This document shows positions 43,731-53,156 of a stretch of 56,081 bases of DNA, piece after piece (the stretch's first letter is position 1; each line of letters starts with the position of its first letter). Source of the DNA: Bacteroides sp. (GTDB lineage: Bacteria > Bacteroidota > Bacteroidia > Bacteroidales > Bacteroidaceae); assembly GCA_015060765.1 (NCBI GenBank), contig SUXW01000021.1, forward strand, positions 1-56,081. Direction: 5' to 3'. A program made the translations under genes and the position numbers. The notes beneath the pieces are model-generated. The model did not search any database and was not told the origin of the DNA. It worked only from the letters and a program-made list of their open reading frames with translations.

Positions 43731-45566
43731 TTAGTATGGTAAATCTCCGTTACCAAAGAACCAATCGTCGGTTATTTCATTTTCCCATCCTGGAGTTTGT
43801 GTAAGGACCCCTTCAGATAGAGTGATTTGTGTGTTTGATATTCTCCAGAAACCACGAGTTTCTTTATAGCGTTTTTCGAAACCGTTTCCTGGAATTTCTT
43901 TGTATCCTCCTGCTACTTCTTTACCTCGATACTCAATGAATGCTCCTACTTGATTTTGGGAAATAATTTTACCGGCATCTATAGGATACCATCTACGTAA
44001 ATCGTTGAAACGAATGCCTTCGAAAGCTAATTCATATCTGCGTTCTTTTTGCAGGCATTCAAATGAATATGCAGCATATGGATTTAATCCTGCACGTGAA
44101 CGAAGCAGATTCATACCTGTTGTACTTTGTTCCAATTCATCAAGCATGAGCAGTACGTCGGCATAACGTACATATATGGCATCATTACGGTTGTCATATT
44201 GGTTGCTGTTACTTCCAGAGAATCCATCGTACGCATAGAAGAAATTCTTATAAATCTGACTTTTGCTAACATCCGAATAAGTTGTACTTACAATGTACTT
44301 CTTATTGTGGAACATTGTCTTTTCAACTTCTTTGGAATCGTTACCTTTGTGTGTAGCCAATTCTGTCGGTTGTCCGGTCATCCAATTTCCTCCGTGACCT
44401 CCACCATATATTTCACCTGCATTGTCTACGGCTAATACAGATCCCCACAAACGTTTATCATTAAATCCATAGTCCGGGTCTGAAGCCCATTCTTTCAACA
44501 TGTTCGGATTGATGGTTCCATTGGTATATCCGATGCCGTATGGATAACATGCATCATTAGGTGATGAAGCTGAATTTCTTAAGCCGAAGTATTCCCCCAT
44601 ACGGTTATAACTAACGTCTTGGGTTACCATACTGAAATGACAAGCCCATACTGTTTCTTTCGAATGGTTGCCTACCCAATGCAATTTGTTTTTGCTGGCA
44701 TATGTGTTAAAATCAGTATCAAAATTGGAACCGTTAGAATAATCGTTGGTATAAGGCCATATTTCTCTCGGGTCCTTTTCCAAACCAAATTTGGAATTGT
44801 CTCTACAATCTTTCAAATAAGAAATAATTTGTGATTTACTTACACCAAACATGTCTGTCTTTCCGTAGAAACCCGTGTAAAAGAGCCATATTCTTGCCAA
44901 AACAGCTTCTGCGGCATATTTGGTTGCACGACCGGCATAACCACTTTCTGTGCTATATCCATATTTAGCCGGCATCAATTCGATGGCTTGAACCAAGTCG
45001 GATGTAATGGATTCATAGATACTTTCTACATCTGTACGTGGCTCATTCACAGTTTCCGTAGCAGTAAGAAGTGGGAATGTTTCAAAATTGTTGGCCAATT
45101 CCCAATTGAACCATGCGCGGAGGAAATGAGCTTGTCCCAACATGTAATTTTTAATATCTATATTGTCGAAAAGTTCATCAGCTATTCCAGGAATGGCACT
45201 CAATGCATAATTGGCACGGAATACACCTTGATAATACCGTTCCCATGCAACACTAAAACCTTCTGTTTCATCAAACATCAAACGGTCTACTCCTTGTGCA
45301 CCAGTATTGGATGTTGAGCCTCCACCAAACATTTCATCACTGGCAATGTTGGCGACGAAAATGGATGCTTGTTCCGGTTCTTGATAGATCCTTCCCAAAC
45401 GATTGTAGATACTGGTGATAATTTGATCGGCATCCTTTTGATTCTTAGGGAATGACGATGTATCATATTTTGAATAATTGGTGGTGTCTAATAAATCGTC
45501 GAATGCATCACATCCAGATAGTCCCACCAAACATGCGGCAATTATTATATTCAATAGTTTCTTCAT
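43731..45566 (-). CDS. SusD/RagB-family outer-membrane glycan-binding lipoprotein
   Basis: SusD-like proteins cap the SusC transporter and bind the glycan at the cell surface. A lipoprotein signal ends at Cys19 (LVGLSGCDAF), followed by acidic residues (DAFDD) that favour surface export in Bacteroidetes. The 611 residues contain family landmarks: ILGQAHFLRAW-type helix (MLGQAHFLRAWFNWEL), the TPR-rich N-half, and ERRYELAFEGIRFNDLRRW near the C-terminus. It follows susC by 11 bases, forming the expected pair. Confidence 0.95.
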   Translation of the reverse strand: MKKLLNIIIAACLVGLSGCDAFDDLLDTTNYSKYDTSSFPKNQKDADQIITSIYNRLGRIYQEPEQASIFVANIASDEMFGGGSTSNTGAQGVDRLMFDETEGFSVAWERYYQGVFRANYALSAIPGIADELFDNIDIKNYMLGQAHFLRAWFNWELANNFETFPLLTATETVNEPRTDVESIYESITSDLVQAIELMPAKYGYSTESGYAGRATKYAAEAVLARIWLFYTGFYGKTDMFGVSKSQIISYLKDCRDNSKFGLEKDPREIWPYTNDYSNGSNFDTDFNTYASKNKLHWVGNHSKETVWACHFSMVTQDVSYNRMGEYFGLRNSASSPNDACYPYGIGYTNGTINPNMLKEWASDPDYGFNDKRLWGSVLAVDNAGEIYGGGHGGNWMTGQPTELATHKGNDSKEVEKTMFHNKKYIVSTTYSDVSKSQIYKNFFYAYDGFSGSNSNQYDNRNDAIYVRYADVLLMLDELEQSTTGMNLLRSRAGLNPYAAYSFECLQKERRYELAFEGIRFNDLRRWYPIDAGKIISQNQVGAFIEYRGKEVAGGYKEIPGNGFEKRYKETRGFWRISNTQITLSEGVLTQTPGWENEITDDWFFGNGDLPY

Positions 45567-45577
45567 AGAGCTTTCAT

Positions 45578-48500
45578 TTAAAATTTAACACTTACACCGG
45601 CCATGTAAACTTTCGGGCTTGGATAATATCCGATGTCAATACCACTTGACCATGAATATCCACCACCATATCCTACTTCAGGATCCATACCGTCATATCC
45701 GGTAAAAGTGAAGAGGTTTTGTCCGGTGAAATATATTCTTAATGAACTGACTGGAAGTTGGTTGAAGAGTTTTTTGAGATCGTAACCTATTGTTATATTA
45801 CGAACTTTTACATAATCGGCATCTTGTACCCAAACGTCACCTACATATCCCTTACAGTAGAAGTTGTTATGCTTTCCGTAAGTAAAGCGTGGGAAACTGT
45901 TGGTGGAACCTTCGCCATCCCATAAGCGGTCTACGAAGTTGTTGGTATAGTTTTCTGTATCACTGTTCGCAAAAGAACGATAGCTTTGCAATATTTGATG
46001 ACCAAAAGCTCCGGAACCATTGATTGACAAGTCAAATCCTTTATATTCCATGTTGATGTTGAAACCCATATTGAAATCAGGATGTGGATTACCAATTTCT
46101 ACGATGTCGTCATTGTTATATTCACCGTCCTTATTCTGATCAATCCAGATAACATCCCCAGGTTTTGTTGCTTCATATCCATCCATGAATGTATAGTCAT
46201 TGTTCTTGTACGCATCGATTTGGGCCTGGTTTTGGAAAATACCTTCACTGGCAATACCGGTGAAATAACCGATAGGCTTACCGGGACGTGCTTCAAATGT
46301 ATTGTATGAACTGATGTTTTGTGCAATGACATTGGTCGGTCCATGAAGAATACCGTCGGCATTATCAATATATAAAACTTTGTTCTTGTTCTTGGAGAGA
46401 TTTGCTCCGATATTGTATCGGAAATCACCAATTTTGTCATTCCATGTCAATCCAATTTCAATACCTTGATTACGTACGGCACCACCATTTATAGTAGGTG
46501 CACCTGTACCGTAGGAAGCTAATGATGGTGCATCGACCAACCAGTCTTTTGTATCTTTTCTATACCAGTCAAAGGTAAGGCCTAATCGGTTGTTGATAAA
46601 ACGAGCATCAAAACCGATGTTGGTTTGTTCAGTTGTTTCCCAAGTCAATGCACCGTTTGGAATAATGTCGGGATAGGCTCCGGTTGAGATGGACATTCCA
46701 TTCATGGTAAAGTCATAGGGTGCATTTAAAGATACAGTTGCCAAATATTGGAAATTGCTGATGGAACAATTACCGTTTTGTCCCCAACTAGCACGGAGCT
46801 TGAAGAAGTCTAACCAATCTTTTGTATCCTCCATGAAGTTTTCATTTGTTATTACCCAACCGGCAGATACTGAAGGGAAATATCCCCAACGGTGTCCTCT
46901 TGCAAAATTACAGGAACCGTCTGCACGCATGATAAGTGTAGCCATGTAAGTTTCTTTGTAGTTGTAGTTGGCACGTCCAAAGAAAGATACCAAATCAGTA
47001 TATGGAACTGTGTTTCCGCCCCAGATGTTTACCATTTCCGGGTCAATGTCACTTTCACAATTGCTGAGGTTTGCAGATTCCCAACTACCGAACTTAGTCT
47101 GTTGTCTGGATCCTCCTACATTCATACCCCAACTTGTTCCTTCCATAGAAAAACCGCCTAATGCATCTATGTGATGTTCTCCAAATTGTTTGTTCCATGA
47201 CAAGGTTGTTTCCCAAGAGTAGTTGGTGCTGATAGACATTTGTTGTTGTACGTCATCAAAATCGTTTTGGTTGGTGCCGGACAATTGATAAGTCGGTGTA
47301 TATGAACGGGAAGCTGAATTATAATATTTGAATCCGAGTACACTTCTAAGTTTCCAATCGGCATGTGGGGTGAATTCCAACCAGAAATTGGATTGCAGTC
47401 GATAGGTCTTTCCTTCATATTTCCCTAAATTGTAATCTTCCAATAGATTGTAGGCACCATCAGCTTGTTGCCATCCATCTGCCAATTGGTTTTCATAACT
47501 ATAGAAAGAACCGTCTTTGTTGTATGCTGGAAGTAGCGGAGTATATGTTAAAGCTGTATGGATAGTATTTCCATATATGTTACCGGTGCTGACACCATTG
47601 GAATCATAAATGGAAATGGTTGCATTTTCTCCAATTTTAAGAATGTCTCTACCATTTATTGTCCACAAAGAGTAGTCCGTATTGGCACGTACTGTACTAC
47701 GTTTGTAGTATGTTTTCTTGGGATGTCCCAAAGTTCCTTCTGTATAGGAGTTGGAGTATCCTAAAGAAAAACGAACTCTTTTGTTACCTCCTGTGATATT
47801 GATGGAGTGGTTGTAGGTAGGTGCGTTTTTATTTTCCGATTCGCGCAACCAGTCGGTACCATTCCACTTTCCACTTTGAATATCAGCATATTGTATAGGC
47901 ATCAATTGGTTCAAATCCCAATAATGTTCGTTTTCACCAATAGTTCCGTTTGTACGGAAGGCTTCATCAACCAAGTTGATATATTCGGTAGCTGTTACCG
48001 ATTTGATGCCGTTGAAATTGGCTTGCTGGATAGCATAATAACCATCGTAGGATACGTTCACTTTTCCTTCCGCCCCTTGTTTGGTAGTTACAAGAATTAC
48101 CCCACCGGATGCACGTGCTCCATAGATAGCTGCTGATGCTGCATCTTTTAGGATATCGATAGATTCGATATCGGATGCGTTCAAACTACTGATGGAACCG
48201 CCGGCTACACCGTCGATAACATACAGAGGTCCTGAGCTTCCTGTAGTATTCAAACCACGTACGGTGATATTGTATCCCGACCATGGCTGACCGTTACTTT
48301 GTGTTATGTTTACACCAGGAACAGAACTGTATAATGCACCGATAGCATGAGTTGTATTCTGTTTTTGAATGGTTTCACCTGTTATGTTAATGGTAGCTCC
48401 AGTCAATAATTTTTTCTTTTGGACACCATATCCTACAACGACAACTTCATCCAAAAGTTCGGTGTCTTCTTTCAATGTGATCCTTAAATCTTTTTGATTG

Positions 48501-48802
48501 TTTATGGCTACTTCCAAAGTTTGATAGCCAATAAAGGAAATGATTAAGGTTGAATTGGGCTTGGCATTGAGTTTGAATTTACCATCGAAATCAGTTATAA
48601 TTCCATTGGTAGTTCCTTTTTCTACAACATTAGCTCCGATAATAGGTTCTCCATTAGAGTCTACTACAACACCTGTAATAGCTTGGCTTTGTTGGACAAC
48701 TTCTGATATCTCATTATTAGAAGAGGCCCACACATCGGGTACATGTCCAAATATTAGTGCGCATGTACTTGTAATGAATGCGATTTTCTTTAATTGTTTC
48801 AT
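45578..48802 (-). CDS. SusC/RagA-family TonB-dependent transporter
   Basis: This 1074-residue outer-membrane protein imports oligosaccharides using TonB. After the signal peptide comes a carboxypeptidase-like domain (AITGVVVDSNGEPIIGANV), the TonB box region DEVVVVGYGVQKKK, a plug with DIESIDILKDAASAAIYGA and GGVILVTTKQG (SusC signature), and a beta-barrel ending in the aromatic residue Phe. It is the first gene of susC-susD-GH9. There is no N-terminal extension for an anti-sigma factor, so control by an ECF sigma pair is not expected. Confidence 0.95.
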   Translation of the reverse strand: MKQLKKIAFITSTCALIFGHVPDVWASSNNEISEVVQQSQAITGVVVDSNGEPIIGANVVEKGTTNGIITDFDGKFKLNAKPNSTLIISFIGYQTLEVAINNQKDLRITLKEDTELLDEVVVVGYGVQKKKLLTGATINITGETIQKQNTTHAIGALYSSVPGVNITQSNGQPWSGYNITVRGLNTTGSSGPLYVIDGVAGGSISSLNASDIESIDILKDAASAAIYGARASGGVILVTTKQGAEGKVNVSYDGYYAIQQANFNGIKSVTATEYINLVDEAFRTNGTIGENEHYWDLNQLMPIQYADIQSGKWNGTDWLRESENKNAPTYNHSINITGGNKRVRFSLGYSNSYTEGTLGHPKKTYYKRSTVRANTDYSLWTINGRDILKIGENATISIYDSNGVSTGNIYGNTIHTALTYTPLLPAYNKDGSFYSYENQLADGWQQADGAYNLLEDYNLGKYEGKTYRLQSNFWLEFTPHADWKLRSVLGFKYYNSASRSYTPTYQLSGTNQNDFDDVQQQMSISTNYSWETTLSWNKQFGEHHIDALGGFSMEGTSWGMNVGGSRQQTKFGSWESANLSNCESDIDPEMVNIWGGNTVPYTDLVSFFGRANYNYKETYMATLIMRADGSCNFARGHRWGYFPSVSAGWVITNENFMEDTKDWLDFFKLRASWGQNGNCSISNFQYLATVSLNAPYDFTMNGMSISTGAYPDIIPNGALTWETTEQTNIGFDARFINNRLGLTFDWYRKDTKDWLVDAPSLASYGTGAPTINGGAVRNQGIEIGLTWNDKIGDFRYNIGANLSKNKNKVLYIDNADGILHGPTNVIAQNISSYNTFEARPGKPIGYFTGIASEGIFQNQAQIDAYKNNDYTFMDGYEATKPGDVIWIDQNKDGEYNNDDIVEIGNPHPDFNMGFNINMEYKGFDLSINGSGAFGHQILQSYRSFANSDTENYTNNFVDRLWDGEGSTNSFPRFTYGKHNNFYCKGYVGDVWVQDADYVKVRNITIGYDLKKLFNQLPVSSLRIYFTGQNLFTFTGYDGMDPEVGYGGGYSWSSGIDIGYYPSPKVYMAGVSVKF

Positions 48803-49177
48803 AGAATGTTTTTTTCATAAATAATAAAAATGGTTTCCTTTTCTCATGGTAAAAGTTTTAATGGCTCAATTTGTCATAGGCTTAAAATTTAAGGGGTATC
48901 AGAATTATAGTTAATCTTACATTTGCAAAGGAAAACACTTTTTCTGGTTAGTTAATTTTTTTGATCTTATTATCGTAGTTGCATTTTGTGTCTGTTTTAG
49001 GCCGTTTTTGTATTCATGGGTTTGTTTTGTTTTCTTGTTTGTTTCCTGTTTCTTTTTTTGGGTAAAATAAGGTATAGAAATGTTTTTTATGTATTATGAT
49101 GGGAAAAATGAGAAATCCCTGAAAGATTAATCTTTCAGGGATTTCTCATATGTTTAATTCCTATAATAACAATATAT
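48803..49177. other. 375-bp gene-free leader upstream of susC
   Basis: It holds the susC 5' region and promoter plus, at its far end, a terminator palindrome. The best promoter candidate on the reverse strand is TTCCTTTG followed by C, near 48920, a two-base variant of the usual box; it would give a leader of roughly 100 bases. I see no gene and no recognisable operator. SusC leaders in Bacteroides can be targets of small RNAs, but nothing here proves that. Confidence 0.45.
49108..49149 (-). terminator. Terminator of the membrane-protein gene (42-bp perfect palindrome)
   Basis: The 42 bases are fully self-complementary (21 bp per arm, centre TTAA, arm beginning ATGAGAAATCCCTG). On the reverse strand it is followed by TTTTTC, so it can end transcription of the gene at 49178-49825. 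It lies 28 bases after that gene's stop. Confidence 0.8.
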
Positions 49178-49825
49178 TTATTGTTCTGTAGGAGTGTTTT
49201 CTTCTGTAAAGGTTCCTTCTATTACTTCTTCTGTCAAATTTCTATAAATTACAGCATTGCAACCTAAACTGACTACATTGTATAAAGAAATTATTATGAT
49301 GAAAAATAGGATATAGAGAGTCGCATTGTCTCCAACAATAGCACCCACTATAAATTGAAGAATATAATACAGAATAGATAAAACGAAACTGATTCCAAAA
49401 ATGGTCCATTTATATCCATAGGTAGCTTGGTTACTACGTATTAACGCTTCTCCTGGAGCTACCCCTTTGTCCAATAAAATATAAATGGCCAAAGACCATC
49501 CAATGGCAATGACAATACCAGGTATGATCATAAAACAGAGGGCCGGAATGATAGACAAACACATTAAACCGATGAGTGTGAAGTATTCGCCCATATATTG
49601 GCGATATTTCCCATCGAAAATAAATGTCGGTGAAATGATTTTTCCTTTGCTTAATTCAATGGGGATGGTCAACATTGCAATAGTTGTTCCTACATTTAAG
49701 TAAGGAATCCAAATAGTAACCAACCATAAAATACTGGCAACAAAAATGGAAGCAAGATTTTTGACTCCAATATTGAATCCTTCAGTGAGGACTCCTCCAA
49801 CCGTAATTTTACATTTTTCGTTCAT
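49178..49825 (-). CDS. Multipass membrane protein of unknown function
   Basis: This 215-residue protein has about five or six hydrophobic helices, with GFNIGVKNLASIFVASILW near the start and PALCFMIIPGIVIAIGWSLA in the middle. An acidic tail ends it (EGTFTEENTPTEQ). The glycine/proline pattern resembles DUF975-like or glycerophosphodiester phosphodiesterase membrane domains, but I cannot place it firmly. It has its own terminator and no obvious partner; the next gene upstream is the HerA-like ATPase, 88 bases away. Confidence 0.75.
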   Translation of the reverse strand: MNEKCKITVGGVLTEGFNIGVKNLASIFVASILWLVTIWIPYLNVGTTIAMLTIPIELSKGKIISPTFIFDGKYRQYMGEYFTLIGLMCLSIIPALCFMIIPGIVIAIGWSLAIYILLDKGVAPGEALIRSNQATYGYKWTIFGISFVLSILYYILQFIVGAIVGDNATLYILFFIIIISLYNVVSLGCNAVIYRNLTEEVIEGTFTEENTPTEQ

Positions 49826-49912
49826 AAAGCAAATATTTAAGATAATGGAATATTGTCTTTACAAAAATAATAAATAAAACATAAAATTAATAAGATATTA
49901 TTAATTTATTTA

Positions 49913-51409
49913 CTATCTTTTCTTTTTCTTAGTCAGATTACGTGCCAATTGTGTAGCTATAGTCTTGGCAAAATAAGTTACAGCTGTACCAATGACGGTT
50001 GTAAAGATGCTTTTACTTGTTGAGGAACGTTTACTCTTGCGTGATTCTTCTTTCTCCTTACGTTCCTTTTCCTTCTCGGCGGCTTCTTTGGCTTTGATTT
50101 CAGCTTCTTCTTTTTCGGATGCTTCACGTTGCTTGACTATTTGTTCGAAAGCCGATTCGCGGTCAATTCGTGTTTCATATTTTCCGCTGATGCGGGAAGT
50201 AGAATTGATGGTTTCACGTTGCTCTTGAGTGATGGCACCTATTTGACTCAACGGAAAAAGAATCTTTGCTTTTTGAACGATGGAGGGAGCTCCCTTTTCA
50301 TCAAGGAAGGATACGAGTGCTTCTCCTGTTCCCAATTCCAGAATCTCACGTTCGGTCTCGAATGCAGGGTTAGGGCGGAAGGTTTGTGCGGCTACTCTTA
50401 CTGCTTGTTGGTCTTTAGGAGTAAAGGCACGCAATGCGTGTTGTACACGATTACCGCATTGTCCCAAAATAGTTTCTGGGAGGTCGGAAGGTGATTGGGA
50501 GATAAAATAAACTCCGATACCTTTCGAACGGATGAGGCGGACAATTTGCTCGATCTTGTCGGTCAATGCTTTCGAAGTGTCCTTGAACAACATGTGGGCT
50601 TCGTCGAAGAAGAATACCATTTTAGGTAATTCCATATCACCTATTTCAGGCATCTTATCGTATATTTCAGAAAGGAGCCACATTAAGAAAGTGGAGTAGA
50701 GTTTGGGTTGCAACATCAGCTTGTCGGCTGCCAAAATATTCATGACTCCTTGTCCTCCTTCGGTTTGTAACAAGTCATAGATGTCGAATGCCGGTTCGCC
50801 AAAGAACAAATCTCCTCCTTGTTCCGATAATGTCAAGAGTGAACGTTGGATAGCACCGATAGACGCAGCGGATATGTTCCCGTAAGTGGTGGAATAACGT
50901 TTGGCATTTTGTGCCACGTAATCCAACATCAAACGAAGGTCTTTCATGTCGATAAGCGGTAGGTTCTCATCTTTGGCAATGCGGAAGGTCAAAGTGAGAA
51001 TACCGCTTTGTGTTTCGTTCAAGTCCATCAGTCGGGCAAGCAACAAGGCACCCATCTTTTCGACGGTTGTCCGCATAGGGTGCCCTTGTTCGCCATATAC
51101 ATCATAAAAACGTACAGGACAACCTTTGAAAGCCAATGTTGAAGTGTCCATACCCCATTCATTACAGCGCTTTTCAATGAATTTGCTTAGTCCGCCCGTT
51201 TGCGAAATACCCGATAAGTCACCTTTCATGTCGGCCATAAAACATGGCACACCTGCTTGTGAGAATGTTTCTGCCAATACTTGTAGCGTAACGGTTTTTC
51301 CTGTTCCTGTAGCACCTGCAATCAGTCCATGGCGATTGGCCATTTTACCGATAATATGAATAGGGCCCTCTGCTGAATGGGCCACATAAAGTTGTCCTTC
51401 CTTATACAT
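49913..51409 (-). CDS. HerA-like ATPase (DUF853/YjgR family)
   Basis: This 498-residue P-loop ATPase of the HerA/FtsK superfamily has Walker A GATGTGKT near residue 34, Walker B VFFFDEAHMLF, and an arginine-finger region in NRVQHALRAFTPKDQQAVR. The C-terminal 80 residues are a highly charged E/K-rich coil followed by a hydrophobic, then basic, end (TKKKKR). YjgR-type proteins are widespread and have no firm function. It is not next to NurA or a DNA-repair gene, and the promoter match upstream suggests a single transcription unit. Confidence 0.88.
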   Translation of the reverse strand: MYKEGQLYVAHSAEGPIHIIGKMANRHGLIAGATGTGKTVTLQVLAETFSQAGVPCFMADMKGDLSGISQTGGLSKFIEKRCNEWGMDTSTLAFKGCPVRFYDVYGEQGHPMRTTVEKMGALLLARLMDLNETQSGILTLTFRIAKDENLPLIDMKDLRLMLDYVAQNAKRYSTTYGNISAASIGAIQRSLLTLSEQGGDLFFGEPAFDIYDLLQTEGGQGVMNILAADKLMLQPKLYSTFLMWLLSEIYDKMPEIGDMELPKMVFFFDEAHMLFKDTSKALTDKIEQIVRLIRSKGIGVYFISQSPSDLPETILGQCGNRVQHALRAFTPKDQQAVRVAAQTFRPNPAFETEREILELGTGEALVSFLDEKGAPSIVQKAKILFPLSQIGAITQEQRETINSTSRISGKYETRIDRESAFEQIVKQREASEKEEAEIKAKEAAEKEKERKEKEESRKSKRSSTSKSIFTTVIGTAVTYFAKTIATQLARNLTKKKKR

Positions 51410-51431
51410 ATGTTAAAAATAAGAGTTTTTG

Positions 51432-51462
51432 CAAAGATAAGTGTTTATCGAATTATTTCAAA
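51432..51462 (-). promoter_or_regulatory. Promoter of the HerA-like ATPase gene
   Basis: On the reverse strand TTTG (complement of 51459-51462) is followed after 19 bases by TATCTTTG (complement of 51432-51439). This fully matches the Bacteroides -33/-7 pattern and lies 22 bases before the start at 51409. Confidence 0.7.
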
Positions 51463-51476
51463 TAAATCAGCAAATC

Positions 51477-52949
51477 TTATGGCATGATGGGTGCACCCAT
51501 TTCTGAATTCTCAACATCGTTCTCATCCAATTTGAATAACATGAAGTTGGGATTTTCGGCTGTACAAGTCGTCCATGCACCATCGGTTTCTCCATTCGGA
51601 TTGCTATATTTTGCAAAGTTTGTCCAAGCTGTAAGCATCTTTTCTGACAAGTCCCAATCGCCTTGTGTCCAAGGTCGCCAGCAGTGCTTGAGTGACTTGA
51701 ATACATACCATAAATCCGATGAATGGAAAGCGCCTTTCAATCGTACGGTTACTTCCGGGTGGGATCCGTCGTCCGGCAATGGGCGGGCAAATTCATAAGC
51801 CCATGCTTTCCCGCCTTTTTCTGTGCGTACCTTACAGAATTCGGCTATACCCGGTGACATCGAGCCCATATCATGCAATGTATATCCTATCATGTAAGGA
51901 ACATCGGCCAATGAACCATCGCGAGTGGCATCATCAAAACTCTTGAGGCTGACGTATCCATCTATCATGGGGCGTGCTACAATGAATGCACGGTCTCCAC
52001 TGGCTGCATTATAGAAGTTACCGGCGGTATAGATCATTTCAGTCGATGCCTTACGCATTTTCTGCAAATCGGTCAGTCCGGCCCAATCCATTACTTTTTT
52101 AGTTTCCAATTCGGCTTCCTTCAATGTTTGCGGACCTCCGAACAATGAACGGGCCGCCATGGCGGGGATTTCTTCCTTGTCTTCGGTTGCAGGAATAGAG
52201 ATACCTCCACCGCTCATGATGACTGCTTTGTGGAAATAGCCTCTGGCTAATGGAGATTCACAAAGTGTCTTCACACTGCCAGCACCGGCACTTTGTCCGA
52301 ATATAGTTACGTTTTCAGGGTCACCACCAAATTGAACGATATTTTTCTTGATCCATTTAAGCGATTCTATTTGGTCGAGTATACCATAATTGCCCGATAC
52401 TCCGTGTGGACTTTCTGCCGATAGTTCGGGGTGGGTGAGGAATCCGAATACACCTAAACGATAGTTGATGGAGACGAGGACTACATCTTTGGAAGCCCAT
52501 TCCTGTCCGTCGAATTCCGGTTCCGATCCCCAACCTTCGCGGTAGCCTCCACCATGAATCCAAAGTGCAACAGGAAGTTTCTTGTCTACCTGACCCGGAG
52601 CCTTCGTCCATACATTCAGGTACAAACAATCTTCGCTATAAGGAGCTTCTTTGCCATACCCCCATTCAGTAGCATATCCTCCAGGGTAATGTACGGCTTG
52701 ATAACCAGGATGACCAAAGGTATCGGCTATCTTTATGCCTTGCCATGCAACAACGGGTTGGGGTTCCCTCCAACGAAGGTCACCGATAGGAGGAGCAGCA
52801 TAAGGAATTCCACGATAAACGTAGACACCTGGATTGTCGGCTAACACACCTTGTACTTGTCCGCCTTCAATAGTTAATACAGGATTGTTTACTTCTTTGT
52901 TACAACCCAACAAAGCCAATAATGGCAAAATGAACATCCATTTTTTCAT
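51477..52949 (-). CDS. Carboxylesterase family lipoprotein
   Basis: A lipoprotein signal ends at Cys16 (LPLLALLGCNKEV). The remaining chain is an alpha/beta-hydrolase of the type-B carboxylesterase family: the oxyanion region LWIHGGGYREGWG, the nucleophile serine in FGQSAGAGSVK, and YRGIPYAAPPIGDLRWREP at the start. The length of 490 residues is usual. It is probably surface- or periplasm-facing and could release acyl groups from glycans; the nearby carbohydrate genes make that plausible but not shown. Confidence 0.92.
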   Translation of the reverse strand: MKKWMFILPLLALLGCNKEVNNPVLTIEGGQVQGVLADNPGVYVYRGIPYAAPPIGDLRWREPQPVVAWQGIKIADTFGHPGYQAVHYPGGYATEWGYGKEAPYSEDCLYLNVWTKAPGQVDKKLPVALWIHGGGYREGWGSEPEFDGQEWASKDVVLVSINYRLGVFGFLTHPELSAESPHGVSGNYGILDQIESLKWIKKNIVQFGGDPENVTIFGQSAGAGSVKTLCESPLARGYFHKAVIMSGGGISIPATEDKEEIPAMAARSLFGGPQTLKEAELETKKVMDWAGLTDLQKMRKASTEMIYTAGNFYNAASGDRAFIVARPMIDGYVSLKSFDDATRDGSLADVPYMIGYTLHDMGSMSPGIAEFCKVRTEKGGKAWAYEFARPLPDDGSHPEVTVRLKGAFHSSDLWYVFKSLKHCWRPWTQGDWDLSEKMLTAWTNFAKYSNPNGETDGAWTTCTAENPNFMLFKLDENDVENSEMGAPIMP

Positions 52950-53005
52950 AATTTGTGGTTTTTAAGTTAATGATGATTTTTTAAGCAAAATAATGCTTCT
53001 GATTG

Positions 53006-53013
53006 CAAATGTA
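53006..53013 (-). promoter_or_regulatory. Putative -7 element of the carboxylesterase gene
   Basis: The reverse strand reads TACATTTG, followed by C, 56 bases upstream of the start at 52949, in the gap between two divergent genes. No -33 partner was found. Confidence 0.4.
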
Positions 53014-53156
53014 TTAAAAATAATCATTTGTTATTACGTGTTATGTAAAAAAAATGGGATAGATGTGTTTTTATCTATTCTTAGATTGGAATAGAAATCC
53101 AAAAGACATATCTTTACACATTGAAAAATAAAAAATAGAATTTAATATTTAAACAT

